From: Paulinella micropora
Lineage: Eukaryota; Cercozoa; Imbricatea; Euglyphida; Paulinellidae
Assembly (NCBI GenBank): GCA_019918135.1
Contig: WBZZ01002078.1
Span: 2,501-55,000 of the forward strand
Reading direction: 5' to 3'
Length of the DNA: 52,500 bases
The first letter of the stretch is position 1. The number at the start of each line of letters is the position of its first letter. Shown in pieces: positions 33,134 to 42,717 of this stretch. The position numbers and the translations under genes are program-made. Under the pieces are notes generated by a model. The model was not told the DNA's origin and ran no database searches. It worked only from the letters and a program-made list of their open reading frames with translations.

Positions 33134-34215
33134 TCATTTGAGCCCCTCTTCTATGATCTTCTTCCTGGCCACCAGCCTGGCCTTTTTCTTTCTTATGGCT
33201 TCTGTCTCGTCCGACTTGCCGTGAAGGTCTTCCTCTTTCTTAATCAGCGCCTCGAGCTCGGTTATCGCTTCGCCCAGCTTGTGTGACCAGGCCCTCAGTT
33301 TCTCTTCTTGTTTGGGAGTCTTGTTCGCTTGGTACGCTGCTACTTGGTGTATAGCTTCTTGTGTCTTCAGGTCGGCTTTCTTGAGCGTAGCGCCCTTCTT
33401 GAGCTGGTCCACACCGTGGGCTTCTCGGCCTTTTCTTTCTCTTCGGCTGCCTTTTTAGCGGCCGCGTGCGCCGCTGTGTCGACTTTCTTAAGCTTACCGC
33501 CCGCCTTGATCGCTTGATTAATCGCGTCTTGTGGATCTGTCGGCGCCGCTTTTTGTGTCTTTTGGTCGACTTTCTTGAGCTTCTTGCCGGCCTTGATGGA
33601 CTGCATCAGCGCCTCTGTCGGGTCCGAAGCCGCCTTGATAGTTTCTTTTCTCCATTCCTTGTACGCCTCCTTAAACTGCCTGGAATATTCCTCTTTTGTT
33701 ATGACTCCGTCGTCTCGTTTTTGGCGCAGCTCTTCGTACTTAGCATGCATCGCGTTTGTCGCCTTTTCTTTTTTCAGCTCTTCGATTGGGCGGCCAGACA
33801 TTTTGGACGCCAGCTCCCAGAGCTTCTGTTCCGAGTCGATTGAGTCCAGCGTCGATGCACCCGCGGCAGCTTTCGTGTCTGCCTTCGCGCCCGTGTCGGC
33901 CGGCAGCGGCGGGGCGGCGGGGATTGACGGGCCTGCGCCGGTCGCCGACAGCGGCGGGGCGGTGGGGATTGGCGAGCCTGTGCCAGTCGCCGGCAGCGGC
34001 GGAGCGGTGGGGATTGGCGAGCCAGTGCTGGCAGCAGGCGCGACCGCATCCAGCACGGCCGAGAGCTGCGGGTTAGCGTATTTCATGATTTCCCTGGTCT
34101 TGGCCGCCATCTCGACCGACCCGCCGCCCACAAAGCCAGTGCGCTGCTTCTTGAAGGAAACAGGCGCATCGCTGGTAAAAGCGCGGCCGGCGTGCCTCTT
34201 GCGCCAGGGCTTCAT
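33134..34215 (-). CDS. Proline-rich protein with three WH2 actin-binding motifs, one frame break
   Basis: About 360 residues. Basic head, then KTREIMKYANPQL (residues 40-51). Three near-identical proline-rich repeats of the SPIPTAPPLPATG type follow (residues 65-107), then a helical spacer (150-198). After it come WH2-type motifs EALMQSIKAGKKLKKVD (near 33,563-33,618) and DAINQAIKAGGKLKKVD (33,476-33,531). A third, VDQLKKGATLKKAD (33,371-33,412), comes after a single-base frame break near 33,412. WH2 motifs bind actin monomers through an amphipathic helix followed by an LKKV-type strand, and both parts are visible. Proline-rich sequence followed by tandem WH2 motifs is the plan of actin nucleators such as WASP, Spire and Cobl. 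No WASP-type acidic Trp tail is seen, so Arp2/3 binding is not supported. Inferred role: moving particles or remodelling host actin. Confidence 0.75.
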
Positions 34216-34258
34216 GTTTTCCTTCTGTCAAAATCTGTGCAACGAAAATTAAAAAATC

Positions 34259-34402
34259 TCATTTGCCCTTCTTAACAATGTCCGCTGGCTTCTTCTTCTT
34301 CGGTTTTTGGGGCTTCTTGGCAGACAGCGCGGCCTCCACTGCCGCCCTGGCTGGGTCGGCCTGGTTGACTAGCAAGCGCGTCCTGTCGGTGATTAGTGGC
34401 AT
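34259..34402 (-). CDS. Very small basic protein
   Basis: 47 residues, intact, too short for most gene finders. It starts MPLITDRTRLLVNQADPARA and ends in a run of lysines (KPKKKKPADIVKKGK). It lies between the WH2 gene and the divergent ATPase gene, with AT-rich spacers on both sides. A small DNA-contacting or virion protein is possible. Confidence 0.55.
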   Translation of the reverse strand: MPLITDRTRLLVNQADPARAAVEAALSAKKPQKPKKKKPADIVKKGK

Positions 34403-34437
34403 CTTTTTTTAATATTCGAGGAGAAGTTTTAAAAAAA

Positions 34438-35732
34438 ATGATGCAGCAGCAGCAGCCGGAAGGCCCGGTCGAACGGTTGCCGGAGCCAGAACAGCAGCTT
34501 GGCGAGAAGACCATCGAGGAAAAGATACTCGACTATGTCGACAAGCAGAAAGACAAGGGCAAGAAGAAGAAGAAGAAAGAGCAGCAGCCGGCAGAGCAGC
34601 TGCAGCCGACCGAGTTTAGGCGGAACATCGAAGTCTTCTACCCGCGCGAAAAGGGAGCGGGGCAGCTGTTCGTGCTAGTCGGCAAGTCGGAACGCGGCAA
34701 GACCCATTTCCTGAAATGGCTTTTGTACAGCCTGTGCGCGCGCAAGAAGGACCCCTTCCAGTACGGCCTGGTCATGGTTCGCACCAAGTTCAAGAACAGC
34801 TTTTCTTTTCATTTTGCGAGCGAGCAGCACTGCAAGATCTACGAAGGGTTCAGGATGGACATCTTGCAGAACTACGTGGAAAACCTCAAGAAGCGCTACC
34901 TGGAGAACAAGTACCTGGAGCCGTCGTTCATTGTTTTTGACGACCTGGTTGGCATTATCGACTCGACTGACCGTTGGATGCAGAACTTTTTTGGTACATA
35001 CCGCCACTATAACATCACAATCTTCATTGCAGTGCAGTACCTCACCGGGCGGAACTCCGTATCGCCGATTATGCGCGAACAGACTAGTCATTGCATCATG
35101 TTCAACTCGAAAGTGCAGCGGACCCTCACTAACCTATGGGAAAACTACGGACAGCTCTTCCCGAAAAAGGAGTTCTTGGCTCACTTTGCCCAATGCACGG
35201 ATGAGCGCAACGTGGGGACGCGGCATGCTGCAATGATTTACCACGAGCATTTAGACAGGCTGGAGTTAAACTATAAGTCCTGGCTTGCTCCAGCTTCGTT
35301 ACCAGATGGCGAAGTCATCCTCAGAGGGCCGACCCGCCCAAGCCGCCGACCCGTGCGGACATCCAAAAACAGGAGCGCCTCAAACAGCTGGCGTACCGCG
35401 CTCCGAGCTGGCTGCCATCTTCGCTCAAGGGCATGTCCCGTCAGGAGAGAGAAATGATGCAAAGAATGTTATTCTACGGCGACAGAGCGAGACAGCGCCT
35501 CAAAAAGGACGGAAAGACCATGGCCCAGCGGGACAAGGAGATCCTCCAGAAGCTGGACCAGCAGACCTGGGACGCCGAGAAGCTGGCGGCAGAGCGGTTT
35601 GCACAGCAGAACCAGCTGCACGTTGCGCCGTTCAAGCCCAATTTCGTGTACACGAACGCCGGCACAACGGTCAAGCCGCTCCCGCCTATCATAGGCGGCG
35701 GTCCGCCCGCCAACGGTTACGACAGCTCTTAA
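34438..35732 (+). CDS. A32-like genome-packaging ATPase, frameshifted before its C-terminal extension
   Basis: About 430 residues. The N-terminus has Gln- and Lys-rich runs. The ATPase core shows Walker A GKSERGKTHF (34,681-34,710) and Walker B SFIVFDDL (34,924-34,947), with AVQYLTGR and a Ser/Asn sensor region after it. This is the FtsK-HerA superfamily packaging enzyme shared by nucleocytoplasmic viruses, polintons and virophages, which pumps DNA into the capsid. Near 35,335 the frame shifts. A helical, Gln/Lys-rich C-terminal extension (KGMSRQEREMMQRML) then runs to 35,732. The extension could instead be a separate gene, but there is no intergenic space or AT-rich block before it. Confidence 0.85.
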
Positions 35733-35775
35733 AAAAACAAAAAGTTCTATCCCTTATAGTTAAAAAAAGCCAAAA

Positions 35776-36354
35776 ATGATACTGGCCGCGTTACCAGCTG
35801 ATCTCCTAATAGAGGTGCTGTCGTACCTTCGCGTCGGCGAGGTCGCGCACACGATCCGCCACCTGAAAACGCACACGAGCCGGTTCGCGCGCGGCCGGTG
35901 GAAGCGGCGCAAAGTGCAGAACGGCGAGCTGTCCGGCCTGCACAAGTTCCTGAACGCTACTTTCAATTACGACACCAAGTCGCTGCCGCGCCTCATCAAC
36001 ACCGTGTCGCGCAAGAGCGAGCACATCTGCTTTACCTGCACCCAAAAGAGGACGGTCGAGGGCTACTGCGGCACCTGCTTCGTGTTCCACCACCGCGACC
36101 GGGTGATCACTCCCTTTGCCGCGTGCAGGCGCATGGGCCGCACGTCTTTCCCCGTGCCCAGGACGACACGAGACTCTATTGTAGCGCTGGCGTATATACC
36201 GGCCTACCGCTTCCGTATGGCGTATGAAGAAGCTGGTTGGCCCGTGCTGCAAGTAGACAAGTGGACCAGCTATTTGTGGCTGACGGGAGCCGAAGAGACT
36301 GCCGCCCGGTTCAAGCCCCGGTTCAACAGGGGGCTGTACATTACGGATTTTTAA
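35776..36354 (+). CDS. F-box protein with Cys/His zinc-binding segment
   Basis: 192 residues, intact. Residues 5-32 form an F-box-like segment (LPADLLIEVLSYLRVGEVAH), with the usual LPxDLLxxxLSYL opening. A basic region (RGRWKRRKVQ) follows, then CFTCTQKRTVEGYCGTC and HH, a four-Cys cluster likely to bind zinc. F-box proteins join substrates to SCF ubiquitin ligases through Skp1. Poxviruses and other large DNA viruses use them to redirect host protein degradation. It lies 43 bases after the ATPase gene on the same strand. Confidence 0.65.
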   Translation: MILAALPADLLIEVLSYLRVGEVAHTIRHLKTHTSRFARGRWKRRKVQNGELSGLHKFLNATFNYDTKSLPRLINTVSRKSEHICFTCTQKRTVEGYCGTCFVFHHRDRVITPFAACRRMGRTSFPVPRTTRDSIVALAYIPAYRFRMAYEEAGWPVLQVDKWTSYLWLTGAEETAARFKPRFNRGLYITDF

Positions 36355-36372
36355 ATCTTCTTGATTTTTTAA

Positions 36373-36930
36373 TTAAAACGAAAAATGCTCTGCGACGCTC
36401 TCAAGTTCGTTTTCTTCTTCCCCGTCCTGCTCGTAAGCCAGAACAGGGGTCAGGAGCTCGAAAGGAGGCATTGCCTCTTCTTCGGTGTCAACTGTACCAA
36501 CTGTCTCGTCCAGAGCAGGCTGGAGCATGCTTGTTGTGTCTGGAGCGAACTGTCCAAGAATTGCAAATCCGTCGCGGACGCCCTCGAGATAGCTCACGGC
36601 AGTGGCGACGCTTGGTTCAAGGGGCTTGTTACTGACCCTGGGCTGTGTCCGCCGTGAGGGCCGAACGTTCCAGTCCGACGCAAACTGGCCCATAACCTCG
36701 ACTGCTATTTCTGGTGCGCAGACCCACGTGCCACAGCGCTGGCCGCGCTGTTTCGGGAATTTGAATCTCGAAATGTGGCCGTTGGTTAGCCGGTAGGGGT
36801 GTAGCTGGAGGTGCCTGCGGATCCGTTCCGCGCAACGGCTAGGAGTCAAAAAAGGAAACGTTTTCCCGGTAAAATCAACGAGCGAAATTTTCCCGTCAGG
36901 TGCCACTCGGCATGGTTTGTCGCAACTCAT
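36373..36930 (-). CDS. Uncharacterised protein, intact
   Basis: 185 residues from the ATG at 36,930 (MSCDKPCRVAPDGKISLVDF). A compact N-terminal half with basic and aromatic residues (RIRRHLQLHPYRLTNG) precedes an acidic tail (EQDGEEENELESV). It converges on the F-box gene, with stops only 18 bases apart. No family recognised. Confidence 0.55.
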   Translation of the reverse strand: MSCDKPCRVAPDGKISLVDFTGKTFPFLTPSRCAERIRRHLQLHPYRLTNGHISRFKFPKQRGQRCGTWVCAPEIAVEVMGQFASDWNVRPSRRTQPRVSNKPLEPSVATAVSYLEGVRDGFAILGQFAPDTTSMLQPALDETVGTVDTEEEAMPPFELLTPVLAYEQDGEEENELESVAEHFSF

Positions 36931-37039
36931 CGCAATTAGCGGCGCGGCAAAAAAAATTGCAAGGGCTTCGACCTTGCTCTGCTTTTCACTTTCTGACTTT
37001 AATAAAAGCCAGATTATGAGCTTTTGGTTCTTGAATCTC

Positions 37040-39346
37040 TTAACACAATTGTGTAAACCGCGTGATCTGAGCGGCTGGTGTAGGATCAGCCGTATCAAGG
37101 GCCGTAGCGGCATGACTAGCGAAACGGTAAGAGGCTTTCACGGAAAAAATAGAATCGACAGTCCCGCGCCAAAAACCGGGCCGGCGCAGTTCTTGGGCAT
37201 GGTGCTGTAAATTTGCGGCTAAAAATTCCACGGCTTGGCGGCGTAACCGTTCGGCTCTGGTCTCGCGTGGCAGCTGAGTGAGCCTAGGCGGGATTACGTA
37301 TTTCAGGTCACCCAAGACCCGGGCATAGTCCGAGGCTAGCTTTTCGCCCTGTTGCACAATGGCCTGCACAATCTTAAGCAAGTCCGGCTCGTGTAGTGAG
37401 GGCACTGCCTTGCTCATCACTTTGACCTTGTCGTAAAACATCTGCGTCTTGAGATTGCCGAGCCCTTCCTCTTTGTTTTCGTACTCGAGCGTGTGCCCCA
37501 AAACCCGGCTGAAAAACACCGGCCTGGCCACGAGCGACTGGTTGCCGTAGAGTTCCCAGGCCACGTTGGCGTAGATGGCTCGCAGCAAGTGAGGGTGGCT
37601 AATGCGGAATTCGCTCTTGGTGCGCTCTTGGTAGAGGCGTGTCAGGTCTTCGAACGTGTTTTTGAAGCCCCGCCTTTCAGGGCCGCGGAAACCTGCTGGT
37701 TAGGCATCACTTGGCTGGGCCGTTCGATGTTCTTCTTGTTGCCGGCGTTCACCAGCGACTTCATCCAGGGGAGGGTGCTGACCTTCATCTTCTTCGCGGG
37801 TGGCATGGCAATGGGCTGGTTGTCCTCTTCGGCCAAGATCTGTGCTCGGTGCGTCGTCCAGCTCAAGTAATCTGACTTGGGCCTGTCGCCTTTAAGCAGC
37901 ATGCTGGCATCAGGCGCCATTTTCGCCCTGTGCTTGAAGTGGTTCTCGGCGCCGTAGATCAGGTGCCGGTAGATTCTCAGCACGCCGTCGACGAGGCCGT
38001 GGGTAAGGCGACGGGCTTGCCGACATAGATAGAGTCTTGGTAGTCGCTTTGCTCGTCCGGGTCCCTTCTGGGGTCTGCTCCCTTTTTCGCCGCCCGGTGT
38101 TGCAAGACGTGCTTTTGGCGGCCAATCTCCGTAAACGTTATATACTGGTCGTCCTCCACGGGCAAGAACTCGCTGAACTTCCACAGCTCGGCCATGCGAC
38201 AGCCGAGGATAGACAGCAGCAGAAAGGACTGCAGGGCCCACAGCGGGTGTCTCTCGCTAGGCGCAAAGGGCCGTCGTTGGTGCGCTTGGCCTCAGCCGAC
38301 TCAAAGCAGTCCGCCTCCGCGAGCATGGCTCGGTAGAGCTCGTCCAAGAACGCGCACCAGGGGTCCAAGAAGAGCACGTGCCTGTTCTTGAGGTTGGCCA
38401 TGGTCGCTTTGCTGGTCTGTAGGGCCCCTCTGGCGCTCACGTCCCTGTCGCGAAAATAGCTGCCTCCTTCCGTAAACCACTTCTTCACAAAGTCTTCTCC
38501 CCAGACGCAGCGCGAGGGCTGTTTAGATTTGTCTTGTACCTCTTTTATTGAGGCCAAGATCAGCCACTCGACGACAAAGTCCGTGTAGTCTCTGCTGCGT
38601 GAACTCAGCCCTGGCCTGGCCGCGTCTACCAGGTCGTTGATGAACGGCAGAAACTGCTCCACGTCTCGCCGCAGCCTCAGCAGAGTCGCACAGAAGGCCA
38701 GCAGGCACGTAGGGAAAGGCCCTTCTGTCTTGGTCACGATCGATTTGATCCACCTGTCTTCGTCGCCGAACAGGACCTTGCGCAGCGTGGTGGTCTTGCG
38801 GCCTACCACGTCGGCGGAGCTGGCAGGGAAAAGCAGGCCGCCGCCCTCTTGCTCCACAATGATAAAGTTCAACTCCGAGGCCTTGTTTCTCTTGAGCAGC
38901 TTGGTTTTGTCCAGGCCGCTGTTCACGTACAACAGGTGTGCAAACTGGTGGTCGTCGCTGTTTTCTTTGGTCAGGAATTCCGACCAGTGGCCCCGGCGTC
39001 CCGAGATGATCTTGGCGAGCGCGGGCGAGGGTTCGTGGAGGGCCGGGTCCACACCGCACGCGCAAAGGTGCATGCGGTCGAGCACCTGGTCCCGGTAACG
39101 GTCCCGCAGCTCGGCGAGGCTGGCCACGAAATTGTCCCGCAGGTCCACCCATTCCGCGGCGCTCATCTTGGTCTTGAGCGGCAGTCGTTCCGGCCAGACC
39201 GGCACCGGCTTCTGGCCCGCGTATCTCCTCGAGCGTGGTGTTGTTAAAAGCATCGATCACCTCCTGGGGCGGCCTGGGATCGATCGTCACGACCGGGCGG
39301 TGGTTGGGCTCCGCGCCAAGCCGGCCACTCGCGGCCCATTTGCCAT
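37040..39346 (-). CDS. Large tyrosine recombinase, possibly protelomerase-like, several frame breaks
   Basis: About 770 residues when overlapping frames are joined (breaks near 39,220, 38,190, 37,970, 37,680 and others). An N-terminal helical region precedes the catalytic part. The first Arg box is LLLSILGCRMAELWKF (about 38,170-38,215). Far downstream are HPHLLRAIYANVAWELYG (H-x-x-x-R form, about 37,550-37,600), RVLGHTLEY (about 37,475-37,500) and MFYDKVKV (about 37,420-37,445), which together match the HxxR, LGH and Tyr boxes of tyrosine recombinases. The catalytic Tyr sits about 20 residues after the His, further than in Cre. The great length recalls telomere resolvases. Polinton-like viruses often carry tyrosine recombinases in place of a retroviral-type integrase. 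The gene start lies in a tandem duplication. Confidence 0.65.
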
Positions 39347-39498
39347 GATCTTTTAATGACTATAGGCGTGGTGTTGCTAAAAGCGTCGATCACCTCCTGG
39401 GGCGGCTTGGGGTCGATTGTCACGACCGGACGGTGGTTGGCTCAGCGCCAAGCCGGCCACTCGCGGCCCATTTTGCCATCTTCTTTTTTAATGGTTAT
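39233..39498. repeat. 133-bp tandem duplication over the recombinase gene start
   Basis: Copy 1 is 39,233-39,365 and copy 2 is 39,366-39,498. Each begins GCGTGGTGTTG, contains AAAGCxTCGATCACCTCC, the coding start of the recombinase on the minus strand, and ends TTTTAATGxxTATAGG. The copies differ at about 12 positions and by small indels, so the duplication is not recent. The outer copy keeps an intact ATG GCA AAA TGG start at 39,479; the inner copy lacks one A at that point. Confidence 0.85.
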
Positions 39499-39517
39499 AG
39501 GTACAAGATTTGTTTTT

Positions 39518-40334
39518 TCAGCAATAGCCACAACACCCGCGACCAGCATCTTTCTCTTTTTTTTCTTTTTCTTTTTCTTCTTGGCGTGCGGGCCACTTAA
39601 AAGATGGCTCGCGAGCGGGCGCGCGCGGCCGCTGCCGTTCAGTGAACCAGTTAAGGGGATGAAAGGCCAGCCTTGTTCTTCGCACACGAGCGCGAACATC
39701 GCGCTTTGCGGTGCCTCGACTCGGCTTGTTTCAGCTCCGGCACCTGCGCCGCTAGCAACTTCTTCGTCCATCAACAACAGGAAAGCTCTCAGCAACGTCT
39801 GAATTTGACAAAACATCTTCGAGCCCACGCGTACCTCTCTCTCAGCTTCTTCAGCACTCGGGCCAACAGGCGTCGACCTTTCTGAAGAGGCGTTCCAGCT
39901 CCTCCAGCGTCTGTTTGCTCGGTTCGCGCCGGCTCAGGCCATAGCCTAACAGGTGGCACAGTTGGCTGGCTCGGTCGGTAGTCAGGGGGCCTAAGCTTCT
40001 CCCTGCGCCAGATGTAGGCGAGGCGAGCGGGCGTCGGGTTCTGTGCCCGCCACTTGTGGGTCAGGCGCCGGGCCTGTGCTAACAAGGCCGGGCTGACACA
40101 CGACGCAGACTGATTCACACCTCGCAAATTGAAGGTCTCTCTTATTATCTGGCGAAAGCGGCTCAGGCGAGTGTAGCCGACATGTCTGGGAGCGTGTTGC
40201 TCCCTTACCATCTGCCCATTGACCAGCCAGCATTGTGAAGTGTACAGCTCGTGCTCTGTCTTGACCAGGCCACACTTAGAGCAGTACGTACCGGTGGTCG
40301 CGAGGCTAAACGTCCAGTTGTGTTCGCAGGACAT
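39518..40334 (-). CDS. Zinc-ribbon protein, TFIIB/VLTF-like, frame breaks
   Basis: About 270 residues. The N-terminus, from the ATG at 40,334, has CEHNW-x10-CSKCGLV, a zinc-ribbon-like pattern in the same position as in TFIIB and in late transcription factors of nucleocytoplasmic viruses. A helical basic middle follows. Near 39,990 the frame changes to a part with LCHLLGYGLSRREPSKQTLE, and near 39,850 to KMFCQIQTLLRAFLLLMDEE. A Lys-rich run precedes a possible Cys-rich end (GRGCCGYC) stopping at 39,518. Another frame would run on to 39,442. The role in viral transcription is inferred from the ribbon only. Confidence 0.5.
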
Positions 40335-40454
40335 AAATGAAGAGTGGCAGGCCAACAGAGAGAAAATTTAGAGATTATAAATGTCGGCGTTTAAGATTCA
40401 AGATTTGAAACAACCCAACGAAAATCAGACAAGGGCTAAAAGGGGCCAGAAAAG

Positions 40455-40928
40455 ATGCAAGGTACCGAATCGTACAAGGGCAAGTGTCTGCACTGTTCCT
40501 ACGGCTGTGCCAGGGACGACGGCAGGTGGTACGGCTTGCCGATAGCCCACGCGGACGAGGAATTGTTCGTCTGGGGCCACTTTTGCTCTATGGGGTGTGC
40601 GGCCAAATTTGCGGAATATGGAATTGCAGACACGTTGCGTTCGTGTTCACTGGACCTGCTGCACAGCTTCCTAAGAGTCAATCTGCACAAGCAGCTAGTA
40701 CAGCCGGCACCGCCACGCCACGAGCTAGTAGACTATGGTGGACCGTTGGACATCTCGACTTTCAGGGCCGTGGGACGGGTGGTGAATTGGTACGTGCCGG
40801 TGCACAGAAAAGAAACACAAAAGAATTTTATTAGCAAGCTCGCTGGCCGCAAGTACACGCTAAGGAGGCTCAAGCGCCTGCCTGGGATTCGTCTCTCTTC
40901 CTCTTCGGGTTCTTCTTCTTGCGTTTAA
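40455..40928 (+). CDS. FCS-type zinc-finger protein, VLTF2-like
   Basis: 157 residues, intact. CLHCSYGCARDDGRWYGLPI is followed by FVWGHFCSMGCAAKFAEYG. The C-x2-C then FCS-x2-CA arrangement is that of MYM/FCS zinc fingers and of the poxvirus A1 (VLTF-2) late transcription factor family, which is widespread in nucleocytoplasmic viruses. The C-terminal half is basic (RRLKRLPGIR) and ends in a Ser-rich tail that overlaps the convergent clamp gene by 59 bases. A late transcription role is inferred. Confidence 0.6.
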   Translation: MQGTESYKGKCLHCSYGCARDDGRWYGLPIAHADEELFVWGHFCSMGCAAKFAEYGIADTLRSCSLDLLHSFLRVNLHKQLVQPAPPRHELVDYGGPLDISTFRAVGRVVNWYVPVHRKETQKNFISKLAGRKYTLRRLKRLPGIRLSSSSGSSSCV

Positions 40929-41834
40929 CCACCCTGCGCTGTTCACTCTCCTCGGCGGCGCTGTCGGTGGTCAGGGCGAGCGGTGCCAGCGCGGGCAGAG
41001 GGGGCAGCGATTCAGTGTCGGCCAGGATGGTGTACTTGAGCCACGGGCCGCCGTCCCGCTTGAAGACGAGGTGCAGCACGTTCGGTGTAGCGCCGACCAG
41101 CACCCGGCCGGTCTTTTTCTCCTGGAAAGCGCACGACTTGAGTATCTTCTTGAGGACTTCCAGGGCGTAGACACACTCGCCGGATTCGGTGGGCGGGTGT
41201 GATAGGTCCGAGCGCAGCAGCGAGTCCTTGTCCTCCGCGAGCAGGGCGATGCCGCCGAGCGAAGTGCGTGCCAGCCGGCTGGCGTCCACTGCTCGTAAGG
41301 AAGACTCGGTACAGAGCCTGTCCCCTTCCACGAACAGACGGCAGTGCGAATTGGATTTGGAATGATGCCTGATCACAGCATTCAGGGCGGGGCCAGACAC
41401 TTCAACAAGGCGGTCTACATTGGTCCACTCGGTCGTTGGTAGAAAAGCGGCCTCCTGGGACACGAGCAGCGAGGTCAGGTCGCTGTAGTGCTCGAACGAT
41501 TTGGCCTCGTTGTAGAACTTGACACAGAGCTTGTTGTCGACCGCGACTGAGAGCTCCAAGACCATGCCCTCGCGGAAAGTAGAAAGCCAGCAGGACATCT
41601 CCTTGAGATCAACGCTAAACACGCACTTAGGGAACATCAGGTTGACGTAATCACCATTGGCACCCGAGAAGGGTACGACGAACTGTCCGACCAGCCCGTC
41701 GGCCGCGCTGCACAGCACGAGCTTGTCGACCGTGGCCTCGATTCGGGCCTCCAGCAACAGCGGCGACAGCGAGTCGAGCGCTCGTCGGAAAGCAATCCGT
41801 GGGTCTTGGACCTCCAAAGAAAACGAGTCATCAT
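40870..41834 (-). CDS. PCNA-like sliding clamp (divergent)
   Basis: About 320 residues. The body has two similar beta-alpha halves: the first with an FRRALDSLSPLLLEARIE helix and a CSAADGLVGQFVVPF strand region, the second with YALEVLKKILKSC and GPWLKYTILADTESLPPLPALAP. The last matches the PCNA end pattern of a chain ending in a Y-x-I strand followed by LAP. The C-terminus is a basic tail (KRKKKNPKRKR). A clamp would tether the DNA polymerase encoded at 45,497-49,345. The start is uncertain: the homologous frame has no ATG, while ATG-ATG at 41,834 is one base out of frame, suggesting an indel. Divergent, so the call rests on pattern and context. Confidence 0.55.
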
Positions 41835-41979
41835 TTTGTGAGACGTTTGTTCTGTTTGCCGCTTTTTTTTCTCTCTTTCTAATTAAAACTTTTAAATTGC
41901 GAGATTCGAGATTCGAGATTTAAAAGCCAAAAAAGGAAAAAACCGTGCTGGCCAAAACGAAAAAGAGCCCACAAATCGA

Positions 41980-42705
41980 ATGTCTCTCGTCACGACAACA
42001 ACCAAGTCAAGGCCTTTGACCCGGCGGCCGACCCGAAGAAGCTGCACCTGTCTGAACCACGCAGTGCGTACGGAAGCATCTTTTCGAACCTGTGCTATGA
42101 CAAGAAAAGTGTGACATTGGTCCTGCCCGCCATGCAATTGGCCTGGGATCCCTCGACGTACGACGGTAACAAGTCGGCCAAGACCACTATCGACCTCGAC
42201 TTTCAAACACGCACGGCAGTTTGGCGCGGTGCTGCAGCGCTACAAGGTGTTGCGAGCGATCGACGATCGTGTGGCCGAGCTCGTGGTGGAGAACCGCGAC
42301 AAGGTTGTGCCTACATGAAGAGGGCCGGCCCGATGGCACGGAGCGACGAGCAGGTCAAGTGTTGCTATCAGCCTTGCACGCGCCTGCGCACTTCGCAGAA
42401 ATCGGACCGGGCCTGGGCTCCTCGCCTGACCGTCACTGTCACCGGCGCAGGTTCTTGGGCGAGGCCGACACCGCCACGCTGCAAAAGGGAGATGTGGTCA
42501 AAACCGTGATTCAAGCTACCGCGCTTGTTCTAAGGGCGAAAAAGTCACCCTGTCGTGGCGCGTCCTGCAGATCCGCAAGCAACACGAGGGCCTGGGCTAT
42601 CCGGACCAGGACCTCTCGGAAAAAGACGCGTTTGGTGTGTCTCTATCCGATGAGAACGGCGAGGGCGGCCATTTGGCCATGGACTTGACTGTAGATCTAG
42701 TTTAA
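41980..42705 (+). CDS. DUF5871-like protein, several frame breaks
   Basis: About 240 residues in pieces. After the ATG at 41,980 the frame shifts almost at once to one reading SVTLVLPAMQLAWDPSTYDG and KTTIDLDFQ. After a break near 42,210 it reads AVLQRYKVLRAIDDRVAELV, and the end reads KVTLSWRVLQIRKQ. The LPAMQLAWDPSTYDG-DLDF-IDDRV order matches a pattern I know from nucleocytoplasmic virus DUF5871 proteins, which have been proposed to bind single-stranded DNA. It lies beside the replication genes. At least three indels are needed to join it, the heaviest damage in the element. Confidence 0.5.
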
Positions 42706-42717
42706 TTAAAAAAGATT

